Below are positions 21,881 through 32,871 of a stretch of 64,000 nucleotides of DNA, piece after piece (positions within the stretch are counted from its first letter, which is position 1; every line of letters begins with the position of its first letter). The position numbers were made by a program, and so were the translations under genes. The DNA is taken from assembly GCA_003427395.1 (NCBI GenBank), contig BFEA01000452.1, positions 860,448-924,447 on the forward strand. The letters run 5' to 3'. The notes beneath the pieces are model-generated. The model was not told where the DNA came from. It saw only the letters and a list, made by a program, of their open reading frames with translations, and searched no databases. This DNA is from Chara braunii. Lineage: Eukaryota > Streptophyta > Charophyceae > Charales > Characeae.

Positions 21881-24720
21881 CAGTGTGGGAGCGGCGCAAA
21901 TAAGTCGCGGGGTGAGGGCCCGTCAAGGCTATCCCCCTTGGTTTTGCCGCCAGCGGCTTCATTGCAGTGCTAGCGGGTTTCTTTTACTCGTTCATCATAG
22001 TATGACGATCTAAAGTTTCTATATATTTTTATTTATCGTCGTATTATTTATTATTATCTCACCCCGGCGTTTCTTGACTCAAGAGCGATACCGAGGTTTG
22101 GAGGTCGTCGCGGAGGTCGAGGATCTTGAGCACACGCCTCCTTCATTTTAGACTTAAAGGTTCTTTGCGTGTTCGGGCTACCGGCGAAAATTCTCTATCC
22201 TGCCTCTCTTGAAAAACACGGACCGAAGAAGTCAACGAGTGCGAGAGTGGTGGGGTTCGTGGTCGTGGCTTCCCTCGCTTCCCATTTGGAGAGCGTTTCA
22301 AACAAGTTTGTGGCACTGCAGCTGGAGGGCAGGCGGGGGTTGCCGCGGGTGTACCATCCGTCGACCATGATCTGCTGAGAGAAGTTGGAGTGTGTGCATG
22401 CCCATTGGGACCACGACAGGTAGCGGACCTTCCCAGGGCGCAAAGGAGTGAGGCGCCCCGGGCTGTGGGAAAACCGCTGCAGCAACCCGCCTATGGAAAC
22501 CCCCTCCACTCCGGTCTTCAAAGTTCCCATTCGAATATTTGCTACCATCACCAAGATCTGCATTGCGGTCTGCATCACCAAGGCTCACGCTACAGGCTAT
22601 AGTGGGGCCGCACCCCGATCCTGTGACCTGTTGTGTGGAAAAGGTGAGTGGGAACAACCCCGTTGGGAAGCCGAAAGGTGGTGGTCCTTCCCTTGCGCTG
22701 GGTTGCAGTGACCCTGGGCTGAAGCCAGCAGACATAGCAGCAGGCCACATCCTTTGAATGTCGTAGCGTCAGGCTGGCCAAAACAACCGAACACGAGCAA
22801 TGCGCCATGGTGTTGTGCGCCGTCGGGTAGGGCAGCTCGAAAACGAGTTACTCCTTAGGTGAGTTCGACATCCACGACCTCCGCCCCCCTATCTGGTATC
22901 AATCGGAGGAGTGCTATCTGGGCTAGCGCACAGTTCGGCAAGGATGCGGGCGCCGGAAGGAGCAAGGTAGGGTGGAACTCTGTGGATGAGACGGGCGAGA
23001 AGGACAGCGGGCGCAACGCAGATACTGTATCAGAAGCGGAACGATGGATGTTAAGGCAAAGAAAAGGGGCGAGTGAACCCGGACACGAAGCGGTGGCGGG
23101 TCCATGCAGATGAAGACGAAGATGGCGGGTGACAGGCTGGGCACGAAGGAAGGAGCTTAGCTCACTCGATTCGTGTCGAAATCGAGCGACGATTTTGGGG
23201 TTTTAGCCAGGGCGATTGTGATGGCGTAGTTAATTTTGGGATTAGTTGATTAGAGTTGGAGTTAGATAGGAGAAGTTGTGCGCGGAGATATAGCGGAGAC
23301 TGACTACGGCGGCAACAAGAAAATAGTCTGGCTCACCCGTTATTTGACGAGAACGGACAAGTGAAGATTCGTCCCAAGGGTTTTCGGACATTGGGAATTG
23401 GATGGTAGTGTTAGAATTGGAGTTTAGTGGTTAGTTTTAGAGAGGTGTTAATAAGAGGGGGAGTGAAAGTGCCATGGGAATGGATATGATAGGACTTGGA
23501 AATGAAGTTCTTACTCGATTCTGCGTAGAATCGAGCAAATTAGAAACTAATCGGGGATTCTCGGCAGTTGCGAGTTCAGTGGGAGTACTAAATTGGTCGA
23601 TAGATCGTCAGTCTTGGTGCAGTGGAGGTGGTGGGCTGCGCGAAGTCATCGTGCGGCAGTGTCATGGCGGGAACGAAAAACACGGAATCCCCCTCGATAC
23701 CTCGCAAAGACAAGTAGGCAATGATACGTTTTGAAGTTTCTAATAATTGTGAATCCGATGGCCGCATCGGTTTTAGCAATAGGGGTGTAATCTCAATGAT
23801 AGGAGGCTCGGGGACTGCGCAAGGAAGGAGCTATGAGATGATAATATATCTTTCCGTGTTCAAGCGGAAGATTCATTCTCATTTTGAAGGAGGTAGGTGG
23901 GGCACGACTGAATACAGGGTGAAGGAGCGGGTGCGTCCGCCCATGTTCTAGCGGAATGTACATTTGATTATGGTTATCCTAGTGATGAGAGAAGTGTGAA
24001 GTTAGTCGCGGGGTCGGAGACTCACCTGTTGGTCGGTGAGTACTCATCCCAGAGGGAGAAGTTCGCACTGAGAAGAGGAGGTCGGCAAGGAAGACAAGCC
24101 AAGGGGCAGAGGCTAAGAAATAGTGCAGCTTGAAACTTTGTGTTGATCTTCATGTGACAGGGAGGCTGCTAAAGTTGCCACGCTGAGCTAGTGAGGAAAA
24201 ACATCTGGATTTGGTTCAAATAGCGACCAGATACACAGAAACGGAGGGCAGGAGGTGACTACATAGGAAGAGAGAATATGCGGGGAGCGAGGCATGCTCA
24301 CCCGGCCGAAAAGACGGATCAAGTGCGCTAGAGGGAAGGAGGAGGGAGACAAGATAACGAGGGATGTGCGTTGGAAAGTTGTGAGTAAGGGTGTGTTGGA
24401 GGTGCGAGGTTGTCATCTCTCCCGTCTTTAATGAGGATCGAGCAAGAAAAGACGGTGGACATAAGCTTTTCATCGTTGTGACTCGTTTGGTGAGGTCGGA
24501 TCCGGGGGCCAGTGGAGCATTCTCACAGACCGGAGGTAACTCCGTTTGAACAGGATTATGGCCAGGTGTGTTTCATGGAGGTAAGAGAGGGAGAGGGTGA
24601 TACTACTTGTGGAGTAGCAATATGGAGTGGGCAGGAAGGCGAGCTTTAGAAGTGAGGCAGAATAAATTTTAGCGGTCCGCTGACGTCATGGAACGTGAGG
24701 AGCTACCGGTTGCTGTGCGC
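21881..24720. other. No recognisable gene; repeated small hairpins
   Basis: No protein domain was recognised. Two perfect short hairpins, CTCGATT..AATCGAG at about 23167-23188 and CTCGATTCT..AGAATCGAG at about 23515-23536, lie about 350 bp apart in similar flanks (TTAGTTT or GTTGGAGTT-rich), indicating an old duplicated segment. Motifs GTTCAAGCGGAAGATTCAT (about 23857) and GTTCTAGCGGAA (about 23945) resemble a motif in the hAT element. Confidence 0.5.
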
Positions 24721-25325
24721 CGTTGTCGGGACAAATACCCTGACAAGGGTATTTGCAATGGTTTCTCAACGCCGGACGCTGTCCGACGTTTTCGCTTAAC
24801 TGAAGGACTTCATGAGACTGATGTTTGTCAAAACTTTATTCAGACCAACCCTATAACTGAGAGACCTAAAACCTGACATTGTTGACGTATGACGTCATTG
24901 ACATCCGATTGAAACAACGGGAGTCAGCAGTACGACTTGTCGTCCGCAGTTCCCGATAAGGCCGCAATGGTGCGCGATCATGGAAAAACTAAAGCTAGAC
25001 CTATTCTACCTAAAATAATGTGCCGCGCGATTCAGGGCCTAAGTAGGCTAAAAAGAAAGATGCGTCGGGGAAAGGGCCGCGACACAGGGGGAGTATGAAT
25101 AAGAAGCGTTTTTTTTGCGGGGATTTGACTTTGAGCCAATGGGGGGGCCAACAGATCGATGCCGAGACCCACCCAGTTGGGCACTCGTGGAAGCCGCGGA
25201 CAGGCAGCCTGCTGCGAAGGAAAGGCAAGGCTGGCGGGGTGAAGCCTGTTGGGCCATAGGCAGGCGACCTACTGAGCAGCGAAGCCCTTCATATGGGCGG
25301 GCTTCTCCTATTCCAGCGTGAAGCA

Positions 25326-25400
25326 GGAGCTAGCCCAGTAGGTACCTTATCGAACTGTCACCTGATTGATACAGGGATCGAGCCCGACCTTGCCCCATTG
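25326..25400 (+). other. tRNA-like segment in the left LTR
   Basis: GGAGCTAGCCCAGTAGGTACC resembles a D arm with A box, and GGGATCGAGCCCG a T arm with B box, about 30 bases apart. The counterpart in the right LTR is at 33478-33548. It is probably tRNA-derived and was present before the two repeats diverged; it could be an internal pol III promoter. Confidence 0.4.
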
Positions 25401-25556
25401 GGCTAGCTCCTTTTGGAGCAGCCGTGGGCTGTCACAGTTGGGCGCGACCAATCCTGGTCACACGATCCGCGGGATCAAGCGGCTGAAATCAGCTGCGCGG
25501 AACGCAGATCAGCATGGTCCCTATGCCAAAGATGACACGCCTAAATCTAGAGAATA

Positions 25557-25692
25557 GGTCAATTTTTTTTATTTTTTTCACATCCGATTCCATCAGGAAT
25601 CGAACACGTGACCATATAGCCCGTGGGGGGGGCATCGAGTGGAAGGCCGTTGGCTTTATGTCAACGGTTACCAAAAAAAAAAAAAAAAAACT
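25557..25692 (-). mobile_element. SINE-like insertion with A-rich tail, shared by both LTRs
   Basis: On the minus strand a tRNA-like T arm (CACGTGTTCGATTCCTGATG) is followed by GGAATCGGATG and an A-rich tail. The other edge has a second A run on the plus strand. The same structure is at 33709-33848 in the right LTR, so it was in the ancestral LTR. Confidence 0.4.
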
Positions 25693-26000
25693 AAGAGCTA
25701 AGACTTGACACCCGCCAGCTGGCGGGCAAAGAAGAGGGCAGACGAAACAAGTCCTTTGTTGGTACCCGTGCGTGAGGTAAGTTTTTGGTTTTTGTTTGTT
25801 ATTTTTCTTTTCTTAGATTTTTTCTTTAGATTTTCTTTTTAGTTTTTATTTTAGATTCTTTTCTTTTGGATTCTCCCCCACTTTTCTCATTTTTTGCTGT
25901 GTTAGTGCCCGTTCGTTTTGCCAAACGGGCCTTTTTCCAATGACAGACGAGCACAATCGACTGAATCTACTCTAAAACGAGGAAAGATACACTAACTACT

Positions 26001-26003
<3 letters not shown>

Positions 26004-26084
<81 letters not shown>

Positions 26085-26085
26085 C
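26004..26085. repeat. (TG)n(AG)n microsatellite in the left LTR
   Basis: TG units then AG units; the right LTR has a shorter version at 34168-34227. Confidence 0.95.
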
Positions 26086-27129
26086 AGGGGTCCTACTTGG
26101 CAGTTGACCCCACGCCAACCTCCATCAGTAGATGAGCAAAATCGAATGAATAAACCTCTAGAACATGGATATATACACTCCCACACTATTCCCCCCCCCA
26201 TCTTGTTCAGGAAACGAAAGAGGCGCCCTTGCTGGAGCAATAGGCGCCAACTAAGAGGCTGAAGGAAAAAGCAAACGAGGCATTCGTGCCTCACTGTTGG
26301 AGAACAGCCATATGGGTTGTGTGGGAGCACACCAGGCTCCCACCCCGTTTCAGGGTCGAATATTTTCGACCCTGGGATCTTTGATCCGACGGCCGGTATC
26401 ACCGCGCGTGAGGAAGGAGTTGATGGACTTAGAGAGAGAGGAAGGAGGTTGGAGAAAGGGGAGCATGGGAGGGGGAGGACCTACCTCTCCCAACTTGACA
26501 ACTGTCCTCCCCGTTTTCAGGGGAGGGCAGAGTTAGAAGGGAGAAAAAGAAAAAGAAAAAGTCACGGCCACGAATGTGGCCGCAGCTATAATCAGATACA
26601 GGCCAAACTGGCCTGAATGTGACTCAGGTCAGATGTTGGGGAGATGAAGAGGTGGTGAGGGGAACTTGGCTGGAAACAACCATTTTCCCGCTGAACCTGC
26701 ACTCAATGTGGGGCTGAGTGCAGGGAAAAGGGGGGAAAAGAGGAGGGCAGTTGAGTACAACTGCTACCCTAAGTGCGTCACTGAGGTGAGACAGCCTCAA
26801 TCCGTTGATCTGACTCAGATCAACGGCCCCAGGCAAGTGACAAATTTTATCTGGGGGCAGTTGAGGCTGCTGCTGCCCTCCTCAACCACTACAAAAGAGG
26901 CATTTGTCCCCTAGCTGCCTCACACTTGCCTCCAACTGCCAATGTGTGACAACACACTTGCCTCATTGCTGGAGTGTTGGAGAGGAGGCAGGAGTGTTGT
27001 CGACGGAGCTGGAGGACTGCAAAGGGGCGTCAGACAAGGAAGAGGACAGTCATAGACAAGACAGGGAGCACTCTACTCCCCTCCCTTTTGGTTGGTGCTG
27101 GGCCAACGGAACGCTGCCAGGGACGCTGC

Positions 27130-27570
27130 GGGACTAAGGCGACAACTCTGGTTTTAACTGCGGTGGTGCGAAAGCGCTGTAGGAGTTTTGTTGCGGCGGT
27201 TCTGGTTTTTACGGCAGTGGTGCGGAAGCGCTGCCGAATTCTTGCGGAGGCAACTATGGTTTTTACAGCGGTGGTGCGGAAGCGCTGCCGAATTTTTTGG
27301 CGGCAGTTCCGGTTTTTACTGCGGTGGTGCGAAAGCGCTGCCGAATTTTTGCGGCGGCAACTTTGGTTTTTACGGCGGTGGTGTGAAAGCGTTGACGAAT
27401 TTTTTGGCGGCAGTTCCGGTTTTTACTGCGGTGGTGCGAAAGCGCTGCCAGATTTTTGCGGCTGCAGTTTTGGTTTTTACGGCGGTGGTGTTGAAGCTCT
27501 ACCGGATTTTTGCGGCGAGCACACTAATTTTAACGGCAGAAGTGCGGAAGCGTTGCCGAATTTTTTTGCA
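27130..27570 (+). repeat. 57-bp GC-rich minisatellite in the left LTR
   Basis: About eight units built on GGTTTTTACGGCGGTGGTGC, GAAGCGCTGCCGAATTTTT and GCGGCGGCA. The 57-bp unit is a multiple of three, so each phase yields a 19-residue repeat; one phase reads GFYGGGAEALPNF with glycine. A frame through it (26974-27735) is open for 253 codons, but other phases are open too. The right LTR carries the array at 35280-35700. Confidence 0.85.
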
Positions 27571-28111
27571 GCAACGACATTGATTCCACGGTTGTGCCAA
27601 GAGTATGTCAGCAGTGAGCAGCGACCGGACATTGGCGTAGGGAAGGTGCCGCTAAAGTGGTATTACATTTTGAAGTGGTGTGAGCGTGACGCTGCAGTAA
27701 CACAGTGGCGTAGAACGCGAGTGATGGTAAAGTGAAGGCGCTGTCAGACTGTAGGGAAATGGTTATTGGATGAGTGTCGCGACAAGCAATCATTTTAAGG
27801 AGTGGTGTAGCATGAGATCACTTTGCTGACGATTGGGGGCGACTACCTTCACGTCAAAAGGAGCGTAATTCTATACGGTCTTCTTGAGTGTGCCGCTCAA
27901 CTTCACTCAAAGTCAGTTGTCAGTCAGTCGACGACCCAGACCTCCTTCACACCTGTGTGCACCCACACATTGCTTGACCCTTTTGCTTTGAACATTCAGA
28001 AGAAAAGGTTGAGTGAGATTGCGGGCGTCTTGCATGAGTAAAAAGGTGGGTCTGACGTTAGTAGTGAGACTTTGCTCGTCTTCTTTTGATTGTGTTGTCT
28101 GTATGTTGTAA

Positions 28112-28292
28112 AGGTAGGTAGAAGAATGCTTGCAAAGGAGATTGCTTATGCCTATTTAAAAAAATGAAAAAGGTAGGTAGAAGGATGCTTGCAAAGGAGA
28201 TTGATTATGGCTATTTGAGAAAATGGAAAAGGTAGGTAGAAGGATGTTTGCAAAGGAGATTGATTATGCCTATTTGAGAAAATGGAAAAGGA
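28112..28292. repeat. ~60-bp tandem repeat in the left LTR (three units)
   Basis: Units of GGTAGGTAGAAGGATGCTTG plus CAAAGGAGATTGATTATGCC and an A-rich end. The right LTR has two units at about 35705-35822. Confidence 0.9.
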
Positions 28293-29005
28293 GTGTCTTC
28301 TCTTGACTTCACACCTGCCTGTATGCTAAGAAGGGCTGGTTGTTTTGAAAAATATCAATTTTGTGTGCATCGTAAAACGAATTTGAATCAAATAAAGCAG
28401 ATAAGGTCAAACGAACGTAGTTTTTTCCCAAAGATTGATTATTTCTTTCCTGAATGACTTTTATCTGTCTAAATGGTTCTTATTCTCTATATTTTCTAAC
28501 TATTTTAGTTTGAGTTACCTTGGGCAAGAGGCGAAGGGAACAACTGAAAATCTACTTGTGGTGAACACATTGTCTTTCTTCAGGAAGCATCTGGGCGGGG
28601 GTTCGTTGCTTTAGGAGTCGGCCCTGTTATCGACCCAGAGTGGACCGTTCAACGGGGGGATACTTTGCCGATTCGGTGGAGACAACCCGACTTCTGAGAT
28701 CCGAGTCTTGTACTCGGGCGAGGAGGAGGAGCACCCTAGACCACTTCCTAGAGGAACAGGCATGTAACACCTCAAACAATGCCCCTGATCAAGAATCATC
28801 CGCTAAACAACCCGTCATCCAAAAAGATTGAGAAACGTATAGAAATGGGTGTGTGCGTGTTCAATCTTAGGTCGGCAGTAGGATAAAATGAATAACTTTG
28901 GCAAGGCATCTCATCAAGTAAAAACTAAGGTTGTCGGACTACCGTGTCGGGTGCATATATGTTATTGTCTAAAGTCAATTCCTCGTTGGCGACTGTATGA
29001 TTTTT

Positions 29006-30230
29006 GTGGAGTTCGACCCTGGGTGGTCGAGTGTTATTTTGATATTGTGTTATTGGATATATCTAATGATGATTTAGATTCGTTCGGTTATCATTTCAGA
29101 TTGGATATATGTTTATGTCGACCACGGTCGATTCTTTTTTATGTAATTATGTGCAATTGTTATGTCGTTATTTTTAACTGGTGACCAAAGAGACTAGGAT
29201 ATTGGGGGTTTCACACTTGGTTGAGACCATCCTAGTCGACCGGCGTATGCTTCGTACTTAGGAGATCAGCGCCCTAAGGAACGGACGACGTCCGGGTTCA
29301 ATAGACGTTTTAATCGCATGTACCTATACTATAGCGAGCGAGCAAACGCCCTTGGCCGACCCACCTCTGCAGCTGCATGTTAAAGCTTTCGCACGTGGGT
29401 CGGTAGCTCAGTACGGATACGCCCCTAAGGGTGGTGACAACCCCTTAGGGAAGCAAGCTTATGCCCGGTGGGAACCTATCCTGTCATAGGGGACCGCGGG
29501 ATGTACAGTTGGCGCACCCGCCCAGAGCGACGAAGGAGCGACGTGACCCCGACTGTCTTGGTGGCTCGCGGATTATTCTACTTCAATCTGGAGTTGTCTC
29601 TTTATTTTATTATCGTGGAGTTCGACCCAGGGTGGTCAAGTGTTATTTTGATCTTGTGTTATTTTGATTTTGTGTTATTGGATGTATCTAATAATGTTTT
29701 AGATTCAGTCGGTTATCATTTCAGATTGGATATATGTTTATGTCGACCACGGTGGATTCTTTTTTATGTAACTATGTGTGGTTGTTATGTCTTTTTTTTT
29801 TAACTGGTGACCAAAGGGACTAGGATATTGGAGGTTTCACACTTGGTTGAGACCATCCTAGTCGACCGGCGTACGCTTCGTACTTAGGAGATCAGCGCCA
29901 TAAGGAACGGACGACGTCCGGGTTTAATAGGCGTTTTAATCGCGCGTACCTGTACTACAGAGAGAGAGCAAACGCCCTCGGGCGACCCACTTCTGCAACT
30001 GCATGTAAAAACTTTCGCACGTGGGTCGGTAGCTCGGTAGAGATACGCCCCTAAGGGTGGTAACAACCCCTTCGGAAAGTAAGTTTATGCCCCGTGGGAA
30101 CTTATCCTGTCGTAGGGGACCGCGAGATGTACAGCTGGCGCACCCGGCGAGAGTGGCGAAGGAGCGATGCGACCAAGGCCGTCTTGGTGGTCGCGGGATT
30201 ATTCAACGTCGTTCCAAAGTTGTCTCTTGA
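29006..30230 (+). repeat. 609-bp module, tandemly duplicated in the left LTR
   Basis: Starts GTGGAGTTCGACCC at 29006 and 29615. Each unit continues with a TTGGATATATGTTTATGTCG-type stretch, CATCCTAGTCGACCGGCGTA, GACGACGTCCGGGTT, CGCCCCTAAGGGTGGT and GGGGACCGCG, ending near GGATTATTC. The right LTR has one copy (36533-37110) and the 40.7-kb fragment another, more diverged. Its invariance in three LTR copies suggests it holds LTR control signals. Confidence 0.85.
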
Positions 30231-30315
30231 TTTTATTTTTGTGAAACTCCTGCGTGACATGGCCGGGAGGGCTCTCGCCTTTGCGAAAAAGGCGGGAGGC
30301 GATGCGCTCGATAGG

Positions 30316-30332
30316 TGGTGCCGTTACTGGGG
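30316..30332 (+). other. Primer binding site, tRNA-Asp type
   Basis: TGGTGCCGTTACTGGGG starts two bases after the left LTR. The tRNA-Asp-complementary site known from plant Athila-type gypsy elements is TGGCGCCGTTGCCGGGG. The three differences are all C-to-T or G-to-A, as expected from decay of methylated cytosines. Confidence 0.75.
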
Positions 30333-30374
30333 ATAACGACAAACTACCGTTGTCCCTGGTGGAACGAAACTCGG

Positions 30375-30634
30375 GTAATGTAATTTTGATCAATAGATAT
30401 TTAAGTAAATAATTTTGAATCATTTTATTATTTTCAAATGATATAGGGATTGAAGATGTATATATGTGTATATTACTAGATATGAGTATAATTTTTCTAT
30501 TGATTTATCTAGTCATTTCATTATGTAGATCTTATGAACTTTAAAATATTGAAATATTAAGATTATAGGTTTTTATGAGATTTTAATTTTAAAAGTTATA
30601 TTTGATTATTGATAAAATTTTGTATCTTTTGCAG
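30375..30634 (+). other. AT-rich intron-like segment in the leader
   Basis: A sharply AT-rich 260-bp stretch begins GTAATG and ends TTTTGCAG, matching splice-donor and acceptor patterns. It separates the primer-site region from the gag-like frame. It may be a leader intron or only an AT-rich spacer. Confidence 0.4.
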
Positions 30635-30643
30635 GCTAAAACG

Positions 30644-31404
30644 ATGACGAAGGGAACGTTCGACTGTATGTGTCCTCTCTTTTCAAAGGCATCGAGGTCG
30701 CCGAGTTTTTACAGGCTTTTCGGAACTTGGCATCATTGATGCTTTGGGAGGACCATCACAAGTTTCTTTTTATCCAGAACTTTGTCATCGAAGGGTTGCA
30801 ATTTGACGTCGGACTTCTATCACGGGCTTCTGGAACTTGGGCTGAATTTTAAAGATTAATGATCGTCAAGTTTACGGAATCACCCAAAGAAGAGAATGAT
30901 AAAGGAAAAAGGAAGTTAGTGCAAATAGGTGGCGAGGAGCAGAATGAGTCCGATCAGTTGGAACGACCTCATAAGCTTACTAAGGCTGTGATGGTTGCAC
31001 GTAACTTAGCTGAAAGGGGTCAAGGGACTTGTCGGAAAGATAATCGAGCCAGGTATATTGAATCATTGCAAGATGTCCGTCTAGATTCTTGAGTAAACAT
31101 TATGATCCCTTCGAATGAGAGTTTAGAGACTCGAGAGCAAGGTGAATATTCTAATTAGAGGGCTAACATGAAGAAAACCATAGGGCATTACAAACTCCTG
31201 AGGTGCACATACTGTGGTGTGTGGGGTCATAGGCTGCGATTTTATCGGCGTCTTGACCATGATATTGAAAAAAGGATTGTGAATAGACGTGAGGACGAAG
31301 TCTGGGTAGATTGGAATAATGTGTCCGCTTTCCCAGCTAGGAAGGAAGCCAGGTTTATTAGGGCTGTGTTTATCGATCGCATGAGGGAGAAATTGAGGAG
31401 CTAG
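30644..31404 (+). pseudogene. Gag-like remnant with degenerate zinc knuckle
   Basis: One frame from about 30670 to 31404 reads through three stops (30850, 31090 and about 31156). It contains VAEFLQAFRNLASLM, reminiscent of a retrotransposon gag domain, a lysine-rich middle (KEENDKGKRKL) and near the end CTYCGVWGHRLRFY, a CCHC knuckle in which the last cysteine is tyrosine. An ATG at 30644 just after the intron-like segment is in another frame, so the start is also broken. Position after the primer site supports gag. No protease or RT follows. Confidence 0.55.
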
Positions 31405-32871
31405 ACTTGTCTTGGCTCCGTTATTTACTTTTGAGACATTGTTTTTAAGTCTCGTAGATCTCATGATCTACACTCGTGTTTTTCAAGGATCAATCAGTTG
31501 TTATTACTCGATTAACTTTGGGTCATTCGATTGTTGACTTTATGTGATATTTTACAGAGTGGTTTTTTCTAAGTTCATTTTCATTATATGGCATAGATGA
31601 ACTCTCGTTGTGATTGGGAGATGATGAACCAGGAATCCTTATGAAATTTTATGTGAAAGCGTTCGTTGTGAATTGTATTGCTGTCAGTTGATTTTGAATA
31701 TAATGTGTGACCTTTGTGTCATGAATGAGATAATTGTATGTCTGTTATCATATCTGTTATCATGATGTCACGACAATTTCTTGATGGAATTGAGAGCTCT
31801 GTAGGTGGCAGTGAGGCCTGCGCCGGAGTTATGCTCGTGGTCCATAGTGGGATGTTGTCCTCCGAATCCTGAGTGGTTTAAGGAAGGAGGACTACACTAT
31901 CATTGAAAGGGAGGAAGGTGTTGAGGTCTTGTAAAAACACTGCATGTAAGGTTATGCGACTATTGTTTGCCATGAGGGGAGAAGATATCACCTAACCTCG
32001 TTTCAAACAAAGTCACCTTATCTCTATGGTCAGGGTCTGATCAACCTCGGATGTACGAGGTGGGGCTGTCCTACTCTACGTGCGGGAAATTGATAAGGTC
32101 ACAACACTGAAATCGGAGGGAATGTGGTGAGGCTCGAATCTAAAGCAGGGCTTGATGTTGAGATGCTATCCCGTAAGTGGATTACACCACTCTGCGGCTC
32201 ATATCACAAGGAGTTCAGAAGTAACAGGCATGGTAACTTATGTGGATTGGGATGAGTTTCAAGCTTGGACGGGGAACTTTGGATGAATGGTTTCTCTTTG
32301 AATGGTTCGTTCAGACTTCATCTGAACAACTTCCAAGAGGTTGATACGCTTGAGAGGCCTCTCAGAGGTTATTCCTGACTCACTTGAGTTCTACTCAGGT
32401 GAAACAAAGCTATCAACCGAATGGATTTCATATTGGATCTATCCGAAGGGCTTCCGATACCATTCAGAGAGACAAGAAGTTTTTGAGTGGCCGCCAGTGG
32501 GATGCTGTAGGGATCATTTTGAAAATTTTTCTCTAAACTGAAGGCTTCCAAGGGCTTGACCTGGGTCCAAGTTTGGATAAGGCTTGGCAGAGGCAAAATC
32601 TGGTATCATTCCTTTCACTTATGAGTTGTATTGAGTTAAGGCTTCTGGAGGTTAAATCCGGTTTTGTTGTATGGATTTAAGGCTTATGGAGGCTAAATCC
32701 AGTTTTGTTGTTATATTGTTATATGTTGGTGGAAACGTTTCGGCTTAGTTTGGACGATCATTCAAATTGTTGTGTATCGTGATCATTGCTTTCACATGAA
32801 ACTTTCATAGGAATCCTGACCGTTTAAGTAAATGATGAATGGCGTGGATGTCATTCAATGGAGTCTGGGGA
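31405..32871 (+). other. Non-coding interior of the LARD-like element
   Basis: No RT, integrase or RNase H motif was found. A two-copy repeat of GGCTTATGGAGGCTAAATCC type lies at about 32637-32710. The last bases before the right LTR, GGAGTCTGGGGA, are purine-rich and are a candidate polypurine tract. Confidence 0.6.

Larger units (their letters stand above)
24721..30313 (+). repeat. Left long LTR (5593 bp)
   Basis: Colinear with 32872-37215 over nearly its whole length. It carries two main additions: about 540 bp at 27570-28110, and a second copy of a ~609-bp module (starting at 29006 and 29615) that the right repeat has only once. Shared internal marks, in order: end palindrome, tRNA-like segment, A-rich SINE-like insertion, (TG)n(AG)n, a 57-bp minisatellite, a ~60-bp repeat and the 609-bp module. 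Confidence 0.8.

Noticed and set aside
22195-22808. Overlapping minus-strand frames of 128 and 150 codons
   Set aside because: Two phases open over the same bases with plus-strand frames as well; no domain recognised.
25596-25640. Functional tRNA on the minus strand in the left LTR
   Set aside because: Only a T-arm-like part is present; no closing acceptor stem or full D arm.
29270-29330. tRNA gene in the 609-bp module
   Set aside because: B-box-like GGGTTCAATAG and A-box-like words occur on opposite strands, so no tRNA fold is possible.
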